From NCBI GenBank assembly GCA_021378565.1, contig JAACJU010000001.1, positions 62,001 through 126,000 on the forward strand: a stretch of DNA of 64,000 nucleotides, read 5' to 3'. The notes under the pieces were generated by a model. That model saw nothing but the letters and a program-made list of their open reading frames with translations. It ran no database searches and was not told where the DNA came from. Shown piece by piece: positions 1 through 8,818 of the stretch (its first letter is position 1; the number at the start of each line of letters is the position of its first letter). The stretch comes from Arcobacter sp. LC1. Its GTDB lineage: Bacteria > Campylobacterota > Campylobacteria > Campylobacterales > Arcobacteraceae. Made by a program: the position numbers and the translations under genes.

Positions 1-2
1 AT

Positions 3-365
3 GAAGCTGGAAGTATTTTTTCTTTACCCTCAGAGGCACTTTTAGATTTAGGAACATATAGAAAAACAGCTCATGAAGTTGAGATTGTAGAAATGCTTGA
101 AATTTGTTCAGTATTAGATAAATATGCAAAAGTTTTAGTGCTAGGAATTATACCAGATGATATTTTAAGTGTTGAAATAGGTTTAAGTAAAGCACTTGAG
201 CAAAGTTATCCAAATCTAGTCAATGAAGCCTTAAAAGAGATTGAAAAATTAGGTATAAGCATAAAGAAAAAATCATCTTCAAGTATTAGACAAACTGTCT
301 TGGATTTTATGGGAAGCTATAATGGTGAACATAGAGATAGAGTCCCAAGAAATGAGGCTTCTTAA
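3..365 (+). CDS. hydD: NiFe-hydrogenase maturation protease, C-terminal fragment
   Basis: The window opens inside this gene; the frame is open from base 3 to the stop at 365. The visible part ends with a region like HydD/HyaD/HybD endopeptidases: a VLVLGIIPDD strand-turn, then an IGLSKALEQSYP helix and a terminal EALKEIEKLGI helix. These proteases remove the C-terminal tail of the hydrogenase large subunit after nickel insertion. The N-terminal half with the metal-binding residues lies outside the window. The following HydE-like and HypF genes fit this role. The assignment rests on family resemblance and context. Confidence 0.7.
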   Translation, partial: EAGSIFSLPSEALLDLGTYRKTAHEVEIVEMLEICSVLDKYAKVLVLGIIPDDILSVEIGLSKALEQSYPNLVNEALKEIEKLGISIKKKSSSSIRQTVLDFMGSYNGEHRDRVPRNEAS

Positions 366-367
366 TT

Positions 368-1900
368 TTGCAATTATTATACAAAATGTCATTTTATTCC
401 CATAATTTTTTCTATCTTGACTTACTTAAAGTATACGCAAAATTATGCGAGTTAGAAGATATAAAAGTTACATCATTTAAAGACTTTATCTTGCTTGATA
501 TCAAAGATACAGATGAAAAAATAAAAGAATATTTCTCTTTTTTAGAAAATAATTTAGCCTTAAGTGTTTTTCTAGATAAAGGAAGTATTTTAAAGGAATA
601 TCCAAAAGAAGAAAATATTCCTTATAAAAAAAATTATCAAGATGAAGATTTTTTAGATAATTTAGAAATAAAAAATATTTTAAAAGATTTTGAAAATAGT
701 AAAAAGCATAAAAATAATGAGCAAAAAAATTATCTAAAACAATATGAAGAATTTTATAAAAATTTACAAGATAATAAAACAAAAGAATTTGGCGAAGTAA
801 TATTTTCTTTAGAGGCATTAGCCAAAGATTTTTCTAAAGAAAATAATTTTAAAAATCCTAGAATATTATTTATAAATTTAATAAATATTTCTAAATATTT
901 TAATATAAATAAAAAAGAAATAAATCTCTTATCATGTATTGAAAAACCATATATAAAATTAGCTTCGAATTATTTTAAAAAAGATATTTTTTTAAGATTA
1001 GCAAAAAATAAAGAAGAATTAAAACTTTGTGCTTTTCTAAAAACTAAAGGTTTAGATTTTATCTGGATTTTTGAAAAAAAATCAAAACCAAATCTTGAAG
1101 TTGCTTGTTTTAATCCAAGTCAAAATATTATTTTAAAAACTGATGAAAAAAATTTTTTAAGGTTTGAAAAAAATATAAACAATGAATTTACTTTTTATTC
1201 TGAGTATTCAAAATATCTTGATGACTTTGGAGGAATTTACAAAGCAATTTTAAGAGAAAAAAATCTAAGAATAAATCCAAGCATTGGAATTTATTTTTCA
1301 AGCTCTTCAAAAATAAGCACAATTAATATAAATATACCTTCAAAAGCAATCAAAGAAATAATAAGTATAGAAAATATTAATCCTAGTATAAAAAATATTC
1401 TAAAAGAGCTCGAAGCTTCAAATCAAAATGCTAAAAAACTAATAAAAAATTTTAAAGCAAAATTTGAACTTGATAAAGATTTTATTTGTGAAAATAAATT
1501 AGGAGGACTTGGTACTTTAGAAGAGATTTTGGCTTGGCTCTTAAAAATAAATGTTGATGAATTCTCTTACCTTGCAAAAGAGGGTAAAAATGCTTTAAAA
1601 ATAGATACAAAAATAAAAAAAATAAAAAATAAAAATCAACTTGACTATTTAAAAATCATTCAAGCTTTTATGAGTTATATTTTAGCAGGCATTGATAAGA
1701 CAGATTTAGCTTATTCTTATTATGTGGCCTTAGGTGAGTTTGTATATTCTAATATAGAAAAAATACATAAAGAAATCAAAACAAAAGATATTGTTATTTA
1801 TGGAGATATGCTTGCAAACAAGGTATTTTTAAAAACAATTCAAAAAAAATTCCTTAATTATAAACTTCATACTTCATCAGCCTTGCCTTTGGACTTATAA
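368..1900 (+). CDS. HydE-like hydrogenase accessory protein
   Basis: This 510-residue lysine- and asparagine-rich protein has no signal peptide or clear membrane segment. It sits two bases after hydD and ten before hypF, so it is probably cotranscribed. In Wolinella and Helicobacter the hyd operon ends with hydE, a protein of about this size needed for hydrogenase maturation; position and length suggest the same gene. The last 100 residues (a TDLAYSYYVALGEFVY helix and a VIYGDMLANKVFL strand-turn) resemble the end of the HypF Kae1-like domain. The start is uncertain: TTG at 368 has TGAGG about 10 bases upstream, while ATG at 386 has no obvious ribosome binding site. This is not the radical-SAM HydE of FeFe hydrogenases. 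Confidence 0.6.
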   Translation: MQLLYKMSFYSHNFFYLDLLKVYAKLCELEDIKVTSFKDFILLDIKDTDEKIKEYFSFLENNLALSVFLDKGSILKEYPKEENIPYKKNYQDEDFLDNLEIKNILKDFENSKKHKNNEQKNYLKQYEEFYKNLQDNKTKEFGEVIFSLEALAKDFSKENNFKNPRILFINLINISKYFNINKKEINLLSCIEKPYIKLASNYFKKDIFLRLAKNKEELKLCAFLKTKGLDFIWIFEKKSKPNLEVACFNPSQNIILKTDEKNFLRFEKNINNEFTFYSEYSKYLDDFGGIYKAILREKNLRINPSIGIYFSSSSKISTININIPSKAIKEIISIENINPSIKNILKELEASNQNAKKLIKNFKAKFELDKDFICENKLGGLGTLEEILAWLLKINVDEFSYLAKEGKNALKIDTKIKKIKNKNQLDYLKIIQAFMSYILAGIDKTDLAYSYYVALGEFVYSNIEKIHKEIKTKDIVIYGDMLANKVFLKTIQKKFLNYKLHTSSALPLDL

Positions 1901-1910
1901 AAAAATTACA

Positions 1911-4286
1911 ATGCAAAGTTTTTATATAGAAATAAAAGGTCTAGTTCAAGGAATTGGATTTCGTCCTTTTGTTGTAAGAATTGCAAAAAAATATAAGCTT
2001 AATGGTTGGGTTTGCAACGATAGTGCAGGGGTGCAAATACTATGCCAAGGACTTAAAAGCTCTAAAGAAAAAATATTCCTAGAGGAGCTACGCAAGAACT
2101 CTCCAAGCTTAGCAAAGATTACAAGTATCGATGCTAAAAAAATAGAACATAAAGATAAATATAAAGATTTTTTTGTAAAAAAAAGTAAAAATACAAGCTT
2201 TAAAAAAGTTTTAATCTCTCCTGATATCGGGATATGTCCAAGTTGCAAAAATGAGCTTAGGGATAAAAAAAATCCACGTTATGCCTATTCTTTGATAAAT
2301 TGTACAGCTTGTGGCCCTAGGTTTTCGATTATCAAATCTTTGCCTTATGACAGACAAAATACTTCAATGGACAAATTTGCAATGTGCAAGGCCTGTGACC
2401 AAGAATATCAAGATATAAATAACAAAAGATATCATGCCCAACCAATCTCTTGTGAAGCTTGTGGCCCTAATATAAATCTATATCAAAATTATAAAAAAAT
2501 CTCAAAAAATCTCAAAGCGATAGAAAAACTTGCCATGCTTATCAAAGAAGGTGAACTTGTGATAATAAAAGCTTATGGTGGCTACCAAATACTTTGCGAT
2601 AGTAAAAATGATGAATCTATTGCTAGACTTCGCACATTAAAGCAAAGACCTCTTAAACCCTTTGCTTTAATGTGCAAAAATCTAAAGCAAGCTAAAGACT
2701 TTACTTATATTTCAAAAGAAGAGGAAAATATTTCAGAGGCAAAAGAGGGCGCAATTGTCTTACTTAGGAATAAAGGAAATAATAAACTTTCAAATTTAAT
2801 AGCTCCAAATATCAAAAAACTTGGACTTTGCTTAGCTTATTCACCTATTTATATACTTTTATTTGATTATCTAGAAAGTCCTATCATTTTTACATCTGCT
2901 AATCTAAAATCTGAGCCCATAATATACGAATTCGATACTTTAAAAGAAAAATTTCAAAATAAAATTTCTTATATTTTAGATATAAATAGAGAAATAGTAA
3001 ATCCTTGCGATGATTCTGTGCTAATGACAGCGGCTACTAAAAAAATAATAAATATAAAACAAGAGCTAAGAAATCAAAATGAAAATAAAGAAGGAAATCA
3101 AAAAATCTTCCTAAGAATTTCTAGAGGTTTTGCGCCTTGTTTTCTAAATCTTAATATAAAAAATATTGAAAATTTTAAAAATAAAAATACTAAAAAAAAT
3201 ATTCTTAGTATTGGCGCAAACTCAAAACTTAGCATTTCTTTGGTCTTAGAAGACAAGTTATTAACTAGTGCTGAATTGGGTTCCATGAATAATCTGGATT
3301 CAAAAGAAAGATTTATTCAAAGCTTAGAAAATTTTATAAAACTTTATGATTTTAAGATTGAACTTATGCTTTGTGATATGCATCCAGATTATGAAAGTAC
3401 AAAATTTGCAAAACAATACTGCAAGAATAAAAATATTGATTTAATACAAGTGTATCATCATCATGCACATATTTTAGCTGTTATGGCTGAATATTCTTTG
3501 GATAAAAAAGTTTTAGGTATTGCTTTTGATGGTACGGGATACGGAGTTGATGGAAATATTTGGGGTGGGGAGTTCTTACTAAGCGACACTAAAAAATTCG
3601 AAAGAGTTTTTCATTTTAAATATTTTAAACTTCTTGGTAGTGAAAATGCCATAAAAGAACCACGAAGAATAGCTCTAGCTTTACTTTTTGAGAGCTTGAG
3701 TCTTGAAAAGATTCTTAAAATTAAAAATAATACTTGCCTGAACTCTTTTGAAATAAGCGAAATAAAAATTTATCACCTTATGTGGAAAAAAGGCATAAAT
3801 TCTCCACTTTGTTCTTCTGTTGGTAGGTTATTTGATGCTGTTTTTGCACTTGGAGGTTTTGCTATATCTGATTATTCTAAAAATTATGATAATTTTTTGT
3901 CTTATGAAGCACAAAGTGGACTAATGATAGAAAAATATTATGATGAAAATATTAATCAAGCCTATGAGTTTAATCTTGATGATGGAGAAATTAATTTAGA
4001 TAAAATGTTTTTAGAAATTTTAGAAGATAAAGAAAATAAAATAAAAATAGCAAGTAAATTTATAAACACCTTAGCTCTTGTTATATATAGAATATCTTTT
4101 CTTTTTGATTCTTATGACGTAGTTTTAGCTGGTGGAGTATTTCAAAATTCAAGTCTTTTAAAAGCAATATATAAAAAATTTTACAATGAAAAATCTTCAA
4201 AAAAAATATATTTCCCACAAAAAATATCTGTAAATGATAGCTCAATCTCAATAGGACAAGCTTATTTTGGCTTTTGTCAAAAATAA
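1911..4286 (+). CDS. hypF: Carbamoyltransferase HypF, NiFe-hydrogenase maturation
   Basis: HypF transfers the carbamoyl group from carbamoyl phosphate to the C-terminal cysteine of HypE, the precursor of the active-site cyanide ligands. At 791 residues it has normal family length. Domains in order: N-terminal acylphosphatase (GLVQGIGFRPF), two zinc-finger modules (CPSC with CTAC, then CKAC with CEAC), a YrdC-like nucleotide-binding domain (RLRTLKQRPLKPFALM), and a C-terminal Kae1-like domain with HHHAH, FDGTGYGVDG and GGVFQN. No key motif is missing. It follows hydD and the HydE-like gene on the same strand. Confidence 0.96.
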   Translation: MQSFYIEIKGLVQGIGFRPFVVRIAKKYKLNGWVCNDSAGVQILCQGLKSSKEKIFLEELRKNSPSLAKITSIDAKKIEHKDKYKDFFVKKSKNTSFKKVLISPDIGICPSCKNELRDKKNPRYAYSLINCTACGPRFSIIKSLPYDRQNTSMDKFAMCKACDQEYQDINNKRYHAQPISCEACGPNINLYQNYKKISKNLKAIEKLAMLIKEGELVIIKAYGGYQILCDSKNDESIARLRTLKQRPLKPFALMCKNLKQAKDFTYISKEEENISEAKEGAIVLLRNKGNNKLSNLIAPNIKKLGLCLAYSPIYILLFDYLESPIIFTSANLKSEPIIYEFDTLKEKFQNKISYILDINREIVNPCDDSVLMTAATKKIINIKQELRNQNENKEGNQKIFLRISRGFAPCFLNLNIKNIENFKNKNTKKNILSIGANSKLSISLVLEDKLLTSAELGSMNNLDSKERFIQSLENFIKLYDFKIELMLCDMHPDYESTKFAKQYCKNKNIDLIQVYHHHAHILAVMAEYSLDKKVLGIAFDGTGYGVDGNIWGGEFLLSDTKKFERVFHFKYFKLLGSENAIKEPRRIALALLFESLSLEKILKIKNNTCLNSFEISEIKIYHLMWKKGINSPLCSSVGRLFDAVFALGGFAISDYSKNYDNFLSYEAQSGLMIEKYYDENINQAYEFNLDDGEINLDKMFLEILEDKENKIKIASKFINTLALVIYRISFLFDSYDVVLAGGVFQNSSLLKAIYKKFYNEKSSKKIYFPQKISVNDSSISIGQAYFGFCQK

Positions 4287-4411
4287 AATAAATTTAAAAA
4301 AATACAATCTTTAAAACTAATTTATATATTTATTAAACTTATTTTATGTTTAATTTTTATAATAAATTTAATCTAATTCAAAATAACAATAGCATGCTTT
4401 AAAAATAGTAT

Positions 4412-4435
4412 TATAATTTACAAAATATAAGGAGG
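4412..4435 (+). promoter_or_regulatory. Promoter -10 box and strong ribosome binding site of the decayed transporter gene
   Basis: A perfect TATAAT at 4412-4417 is followed by AAGGAGG at 4429-4435, five bases before ATG 4441. There is no clear -35 box, as is usual in Campylobacter. The expression signals look intact although the gene behind them is broken, which suggests fairly recent decay. Confidence 0.55.
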
Positions 4436-4440
4436 AAAAT

Positions 4441-5668
4441 ATGTTTAGTAATATTAAGGAAGAAATGGGTGGAGCTTATGCTGACTCATTTGGGTTTTAG
4501 GAGTTATATTTGTAATTTTACTTTTTGGTATGCAAACAAGCTACGCAATATCTAGTCCATTTTTGCAAAAAAGTATTTCTTTAAATCTAGAGCAGATCGG
4601 TATAGCAGCTTCAATCTACACTTGAGTTTTCGCAGTATTTCAGTTTATGGGTGGAGCTTTGCTAGATAGGTTAGGACTTAAAAAAGTTCTTAGTGCTAGT
4701 GTTGCAATATTAAGTATTGGTATTTTTGTTTTTGCAAATGCAAATAGTCTTTATATGCTTATATTAGCACAAGTTTTGCTTGCTATTGGAGCTTGCACTG
4801 GTTTTGTAGGAGCTGGATTTATAGGTGGTGAATGGTTTGGTATAGCTAAATTTTCTTTTATGTTTGGTCTAGTTCAAGCTGTAGTTTCTTTATTTTCAGG
4901 ATTTTCACAAAATATGCTAAATCTTGTTTTGGATGATTCAAATTGGAGAAACACATTTAATTATTTCGGAATTTTTGGTATTGTTCTAACAATCTTATTT
5001 ATAATATTTGTTAAAAACAAAAATAAAATAGATATGCAAAAACATCAAGATAATATTTTGGTTGATTTAGTTAAAGAGATTTTAGATGTAGCAAAAAGAG
5101 GTCATGTTTGGTTAGCTTGTATTTCAGGTGGAATTTCTTTTGCTATTGTTTTATCTCTTGGTGCACTTTGGTTACCAAAAATAATAATGCCACACCAAAT
5201 AGGCCTATCTTAGGGGAATGCGTGAACTAGTTTTCTTTGGGTTTGGTCTAGCTTTTGGTAGTGTGGTGGTTACAAAAATATCAAATATTCTAAAAGGGCG
5301 AAAACTTATGATGCTTCTTACTAATATTGTAGCTTTTTTATCACTTTATTATTTAGTTTTTGTCAATACGCATTTTTTTCTATTTTATTAATCGCTTCAT
5401 TTGTTCTAGAATTCGCATCTGCTGGACATGTGCTAGCTTTTTCTATTTCAGCTGATGTTGTACCTGTCGAAGAAATAGGAGCTACGAGTGCTTTGGTAAA
5501 TGGTATTATGTTTATAGCAACAGGAATTTTAATTATCATTCCAAGTTTAAATACAAGTTTTGATTTGTATAATTTTACAAATATGGTTTTGCTTTCGCAC
5601 CATTTATTATATTTTTGTTTATTGCAATCATTGTCAACATAATTATAAAAGATACATATAGTTCATAA
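4441..5668 (+). pseudogene. MFS transporter pseudogene
   Basis: Joined across frames, this encodes most of a 12-helix major facilitator protein. Motif A is visible as GGALLDRLGLKKVL, preceded by FGMQTSYAISSPFLQKS. The reading frame is broken repeatedly. The start frame stops at 4498-4500. The transporter frame carries TGA at 4482-4484 and again at 4623-4625, where homologues would be expected to have Trp (YT-stop-VFAVFQF). It then needs a shift near 5205-5220, another in a T7 run at 5373-5379, and another near 5583-5590 to reach the stop at 5666-5668. It precedes the guanine deaminase pseudogene by 13 bases, so a purine substrate is a reasonable guess, but substrate cannot be read from sequence. 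Confidence 0.85.
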
Positions 5669-5681
5669 AATAAAGGAGAAA

Positions 5682-7027
5682 ATGAAAAAATATGCTTTAA
5701 GAGGACAATTCTTTACATTCAAAGAAGACCCTTTCAGAACAGAAAAAGGAAGTCACAGACATTTAAGCGATGGCTTAATGATAATAGAAAAAGGTAAAAT
5801 AATACAATTAGGTGAGTATAAAGATTTAGCACCAGCACTAGCTAAAGATGTAGAAATAAAAACTTATGATAAAAATCGTTATGTGATTATTCCAGGATTT
5901 TTAGATACCCATGTTCACTACCCACAAATTCCTATCGTAGGTGCTTATGGTAAGCAGTTGATTGATTGGTTAAATAACTATACTTTTGTTTTTGAACAAA
6001 ATTTAAGTTCTTACGAAATATCCAAAGAAGTTGCAAAAAGATTTTTAGCTCAAAGTATTAAAAATGGTGTTACAACATCATTTGTTTATTCTACTGTTTA
6101 CAAAAATTCAGTAGATGCTTTATTTGAAGAGGCACAAAAATTATCAATGCGCCTAGGAACAGGAAAAATTTTAATGGATAGAAATGCTCCTCCTAAGCTT
6201 TGCGATACACCTGAATCTTCTTATCAAGATAGCGAAGAACTTTTGCTTAAATGGCATAATAAAGATAGATTAATGTATGTAATTACTCCACGATTTGCTC
6301 CAACTTCTTCGCCTGAGCAACTAAAACTAGCTGGAGAGTTATGGAAAAAATATCCAGATGTTTATATTTAAACTCATTTAAGTGAAAACTTAGATGAAAT
6401 AGAATGGGTAAAATCTTTATATCCAAAACCAAAAAGTTATCTTGATGTTTATCATAATTATGGGCTAACAGGTAAAAAGCAATTTTTGGGCACTGCATAC
6501 ATTTAAATAAAGAAGAATTAGAAATAATGAGAGAAAGCGATTCTGTAATCTCACATTGTCCTACTTCAAACCAATTTTTAGGAAGTGGTTTATTTGACGC
6601 AAGAAAAGCTTATGAGGATAAAAATAATCTTATAAGAGTTGGACTTGGTTCTGACTTAGGTGCTGGTACTTCTTTTTCTCCCCTACAGACTTTGGGTGAG
6701 GCCTACAAGGTAGCTATGCTAAATTCTTGCTCTTGGCTTGATTCTTATCATAGTTTTTATATGGCTACCAAAGGTTCAGCTAAATCTTTATCTTTAGATG
6801 ACAAAATAGGTTCTTTAGAAGTTGGATTTGAGGCTGACTTTACAATTTTGGATTTAGAAGGTACTTCATTTTTAAAATACAGAAATAAATATGCTAAGGA
6901 TTTGAAAGAAGCTCTTTTTATACAAATGACTTGCGGAGACGATAGATCAATAAAAGCTACTTATATAAATGGTTCTTGTGTTTATGAAAAAACAGAAGAA
7001 CACCAAAATGGAATCTTCTTAAACTAA
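5682..7027 (+). pseudogene. guaD: Guanine deaminase pseudogene
   Basis: Guanine deaminase is a zinc amidohydrolase converting guanine to xanthine. Family motifs survive: HVHYPQIPIVGAYGKQLIDW, CPTSNQFLGSGLF and GSDLGAGTSFS. The frame is interrupted by TAA at 6369-6371, just before the THLSEN motif where the family has Gln (a CAA to TAA change would explain it). A frameshift lies in the A5 run at 6474-6478; past it the expected FGHCIHL zinc motif continues in another frame to the stop at 7025-7027. A good ribosome binding site precedes ATG 5682. The intact remainder is close to full family length. Confidence 0.88.
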
Positions 7028-7056
7028 GCTTCTTTTTTAAATTCTTTTTACTAAGA

Positions 7057-7085
7057 TTTCAATAAGGCACAAAGCCTTATTGAAA
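7057..7085. terminator. Hairpin between convergent genes, probable bidirectional terminator
   Basis: TTTCAATAAGGC at 7057-7068 pairs perfectly with GCCTTATTGAAA at 7074-7085 around an ACAAA loop. The A/T-rich stem ends would give U-rich tails in both directions. It lies between the end of the guaD pseudogene and the end of the yceI-like gene, where a shared terminator is expected. Confidence 0.75.
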
Positions 7086-7107
7086 AGTATTTATAAATAT
7101 CGTAAGT

Positions 7108-7626
7108 TTATTTTTTACTTGCAAATATATTTGCTTTTACATTTATATTATTATTTATAACTCCACTCATTGAACCATTTAACATAAAATCTTGTCTATT
7201 AACAGTTGAAGTCAATATAAAATTTACATTATCATTTACTATAGAGAATTTACTTATTTTAAAACTCAATTCTTTTTTAATGCCTTTTATATTTACTATT
7301 GCTTTTAGCAAATTTCGCTTTATTGATACTGAATCAAATAAAATTTTTGGAAACTTTGGCACATTAAAATAATCATCTGCTCTTAAATGTCTATCTCTTC
7401 TTTTCTCTTTTGAATTGATAGAATTTACAAAAATTACACCATTAATTTTAGATAACTTTTTATTATCAAGTGTAACTGTTCCTGCAAAATTTGAAAACTT
7501 TCCACTGACCCCTATAAATATAAATTTGGTCGCATGAAAATTTATGGATGATTTTTCTTTATTTACATTATATTGACTTGCAAAAAGTGATAAAGAAAGT
7601 GATAATACTAAAAATATTTTTTTCAT
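7108..7626 (-). CDS. YceI-family periplasmic protein
   Basis: A 172-residue protein with a Sec signal peptide (MKKIFLVLSLSLSLFAS) followed by a YceI lipocalin-like fold: YNVNKEKSSINFHATKF at the start, then GKFSNFAGTVTLD, RDRHLRADDYFNV and KFPKILFDS, all typical of the family. YceI proteins bind amphiphiles such as polyisoprenoids in the periplasm; the ligand here is unknown. Its start overlaps the stop of the EF-hand lipoprotein gene by four bases (ATGA), so the two are translationally coupled. Confidence 0.9.
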   Translation of the reverse strand: MKKIFLVLSLSLSLFASQYNVNKEKSSINFHATKFIFIGVSGKFSNFAGTVTLDNKKLSKINGVIFVNSINSKEKRRDRHLRADDYFNVPKFPKILFDSVSIKRNLLKAIVNIKGIKKELSFKISKFSIVNDNVNFILTSTVNRQDFMLNGSMSGVINNNINVKANIFASKK

Positions 7627-8141
7627 TTTTTATCCTTTGTATTTTTCAAATAGTAATTTGATTTTTTAAATTCATCTTTTGAGATTAGACCATCTTTATT
7701 TGTATCAAGGTAATTAAATCTCATTTGCATTCTAAAATTTTCTATCTCAGATAATGTTAGTTTATTATCTTTATTCTTATCTGCTTTTATAAAATCTTGA
7801 TTTGTTTGTTTTATTAATTCTTGTTTTTTAACAATTCCATCATGATTTAAATCATTTCTTTTAAAATAATTATCTACAAAGTTTGGCATAATTTTTGCGA
7901 ATCTATTGTTTTCTATCTCCTTTTTTGTAATCTTACCATCTTTATTTCTATCACTTCTATTGAATCTTTTTAAAGAAAGATTTAAATATTCCTTTTTATC
8001 CACATAGCCGTTTCCATTTGTGTCATATCTTGCATACATTTTTTTTGCAAAATCAATATGATAAAACCTTCCTGCACATCCCGTTGCTAAAAATACACTT
8101 AATGATAATAATATCCCTGAAATTAAAATCTGTCGATTCAT
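7623..8141 (-). CDS. EF-hand calcium-binding lipoprotein
   Basis: This 172-residue protein has a lipoprotein-type signal ending in LATGCAG and five EF-hand loops: DTNGNGYVDKKE, DRNKDGKITKKE, DLNHDGIVKKQE, DKNKDNKLTLSE and DTNKDGLISKDE. The fourth has Asn in place of the usual loop Gly and may bind weakly. Calcium binding in the periplasm is a family-based inference. It is the first gene of a two-gene operon with the YceI gene and diverges from marR. A TATACT -10-like box at 8173-8178 (minus strand) overlaps an operator-like repeat. Confidence 0.85.
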   Translation of the reverse strand: MNRQILISGILLSLSVFLATGCAGRFYHIDFAKKMYARYDTNGNGYVDKKEYLNLSLKRFNRSDRNKDGKITKKEIENNRFAKIMPNFVDNYFKRNDLNHDGIVKKQELIKQTNQDFIKADKNKDNKLTLSEIENFRMQMRFNYLDTNKDGLISKDEFKKSNYYLKNTKDKK

Positions 8142-8159
8142 TTTTTTATCCTTTTTATT

Positions 8160-8182
8160 CTTGTTAAAGACAAGTATACTTG
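8160..8182. promoter_or_regulatory. Operator-like repeat 1 for the MarR regulator
   Basis: CTTG-TTAAAGA-CAAG at 8160-8174 has the same CTTG-N7-CAAG layout as site 2. Its right arm is also part of a perfect 12-bp palindrome, CAAGTATACTTG (8171-8182). The site overlaps the likely -10 region of the EF-hand gene, so binding would block that promoter. Confidence 0.5.
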
Positions 8183-8196
8183 AGAGAAAATTAAAA

Positions 8197-8211
8197 CTTG
8201 CTTAAGACAAG
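8197..8211. promoter_or_regulatory. Operator-like repeat 2 for the MarR regulator
   Basis: CTTG-CTTAAGA-CAAG repeats site 1, 37 bases away. It lies just upstream of a TATATT box (8215-8220) that could be the -10 of marR, which fits autoregulation. Assignment to this MarR protein is inference from position and symmetry. Confidence 0.5.
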
Positions 8212-8240
8212 TATTATATTTATTTAGATAAAATAAATCT

Positions 8241-8666
8241 ATGAAAACTTTAGAATTAGATAATTTATTAGGATTTTTGTTTCATAATATTCATTTAACT
8301 ATGAGAAAAAGACTAGAAAATGATATAAAAAAATTTAATTTATTAACTGCGTATCAACTCGGGATGCTTATATTGCTATCAAAAAAGAGTATGTCTCAAA
8401 AAGAGATATCAAATATTACGTTAAAAGATGAGCCTTCCACAAAAAGAATGCTAGATAGAATGATAAAAAAAGATTTAATAGTTAAGCAAAGAAATTTAGA
8501 AGATAAAAGGAAACAAGTAGTTAGCCTTACAAATAAGGGCAAAAAACTTTTTGAGCAGATATTGCCAATAGTTTTAAAAAATAGTAAAAATACAGAAGAC
8601 CTTCTTAGTAAAAATGAGCTAGAAATACTTTTTAAATTGTTAAATAAAATAAACAATAATTTGTAG
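8241..8666 (+). CDS. MarR-family transcriptional regulator
   Basis: A 141-residue winged-helix regulator of normal MarR length. The recognition helix region reads SMSQKEISNITLKDEPSTKRMLDRMIKK, followed by the wing LIVKQRNLEDKRKQVVSLTNKGKKL. MarR proteins are usually dimeric repressors released by small ligands. Divergence from the EF-hand/YceI operon and the two similar inverted repeats between them suggest it controls that operon and itself. The inducer is unknown. Confidence 0.9.
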   Translation: MKTLELDNLLGFLFHNIHLTMRKRLENDIKKFNLLTAYQLGMLILLSKKSMSQKEISNITLKDEPSTKRMLDRMIKKDLIVKQRNLEDKRKQVVSLTNKGKKLFEQILPIVLKNSKNTEDLLSKNELEILFKLLNKINNNL

Positions 8667-8818
8667 TTTCCAATAAAATACTTGATATTTTTTATGCAAA
8701 AACTAATATCTCAAATAAGACCCAACTTTTTTAGAAAAATAATTTAATTTTTATCGATAATTATAACATTTATTATAATTTTAAAATAATAAAAGATACA
8801 ATACAAAAAAGGGTTATT

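Noticed and set aside
4482-4625. Two in-frame TGA codons at expected Trp positions in the transporter, suggesting TGA recoded as Trp.
   Set aside because: Other genes in the window end at TGA (prmC, nadE, hslV), and the transporter also has several frameshifts. Ordinary decay by G to A changes explains it.
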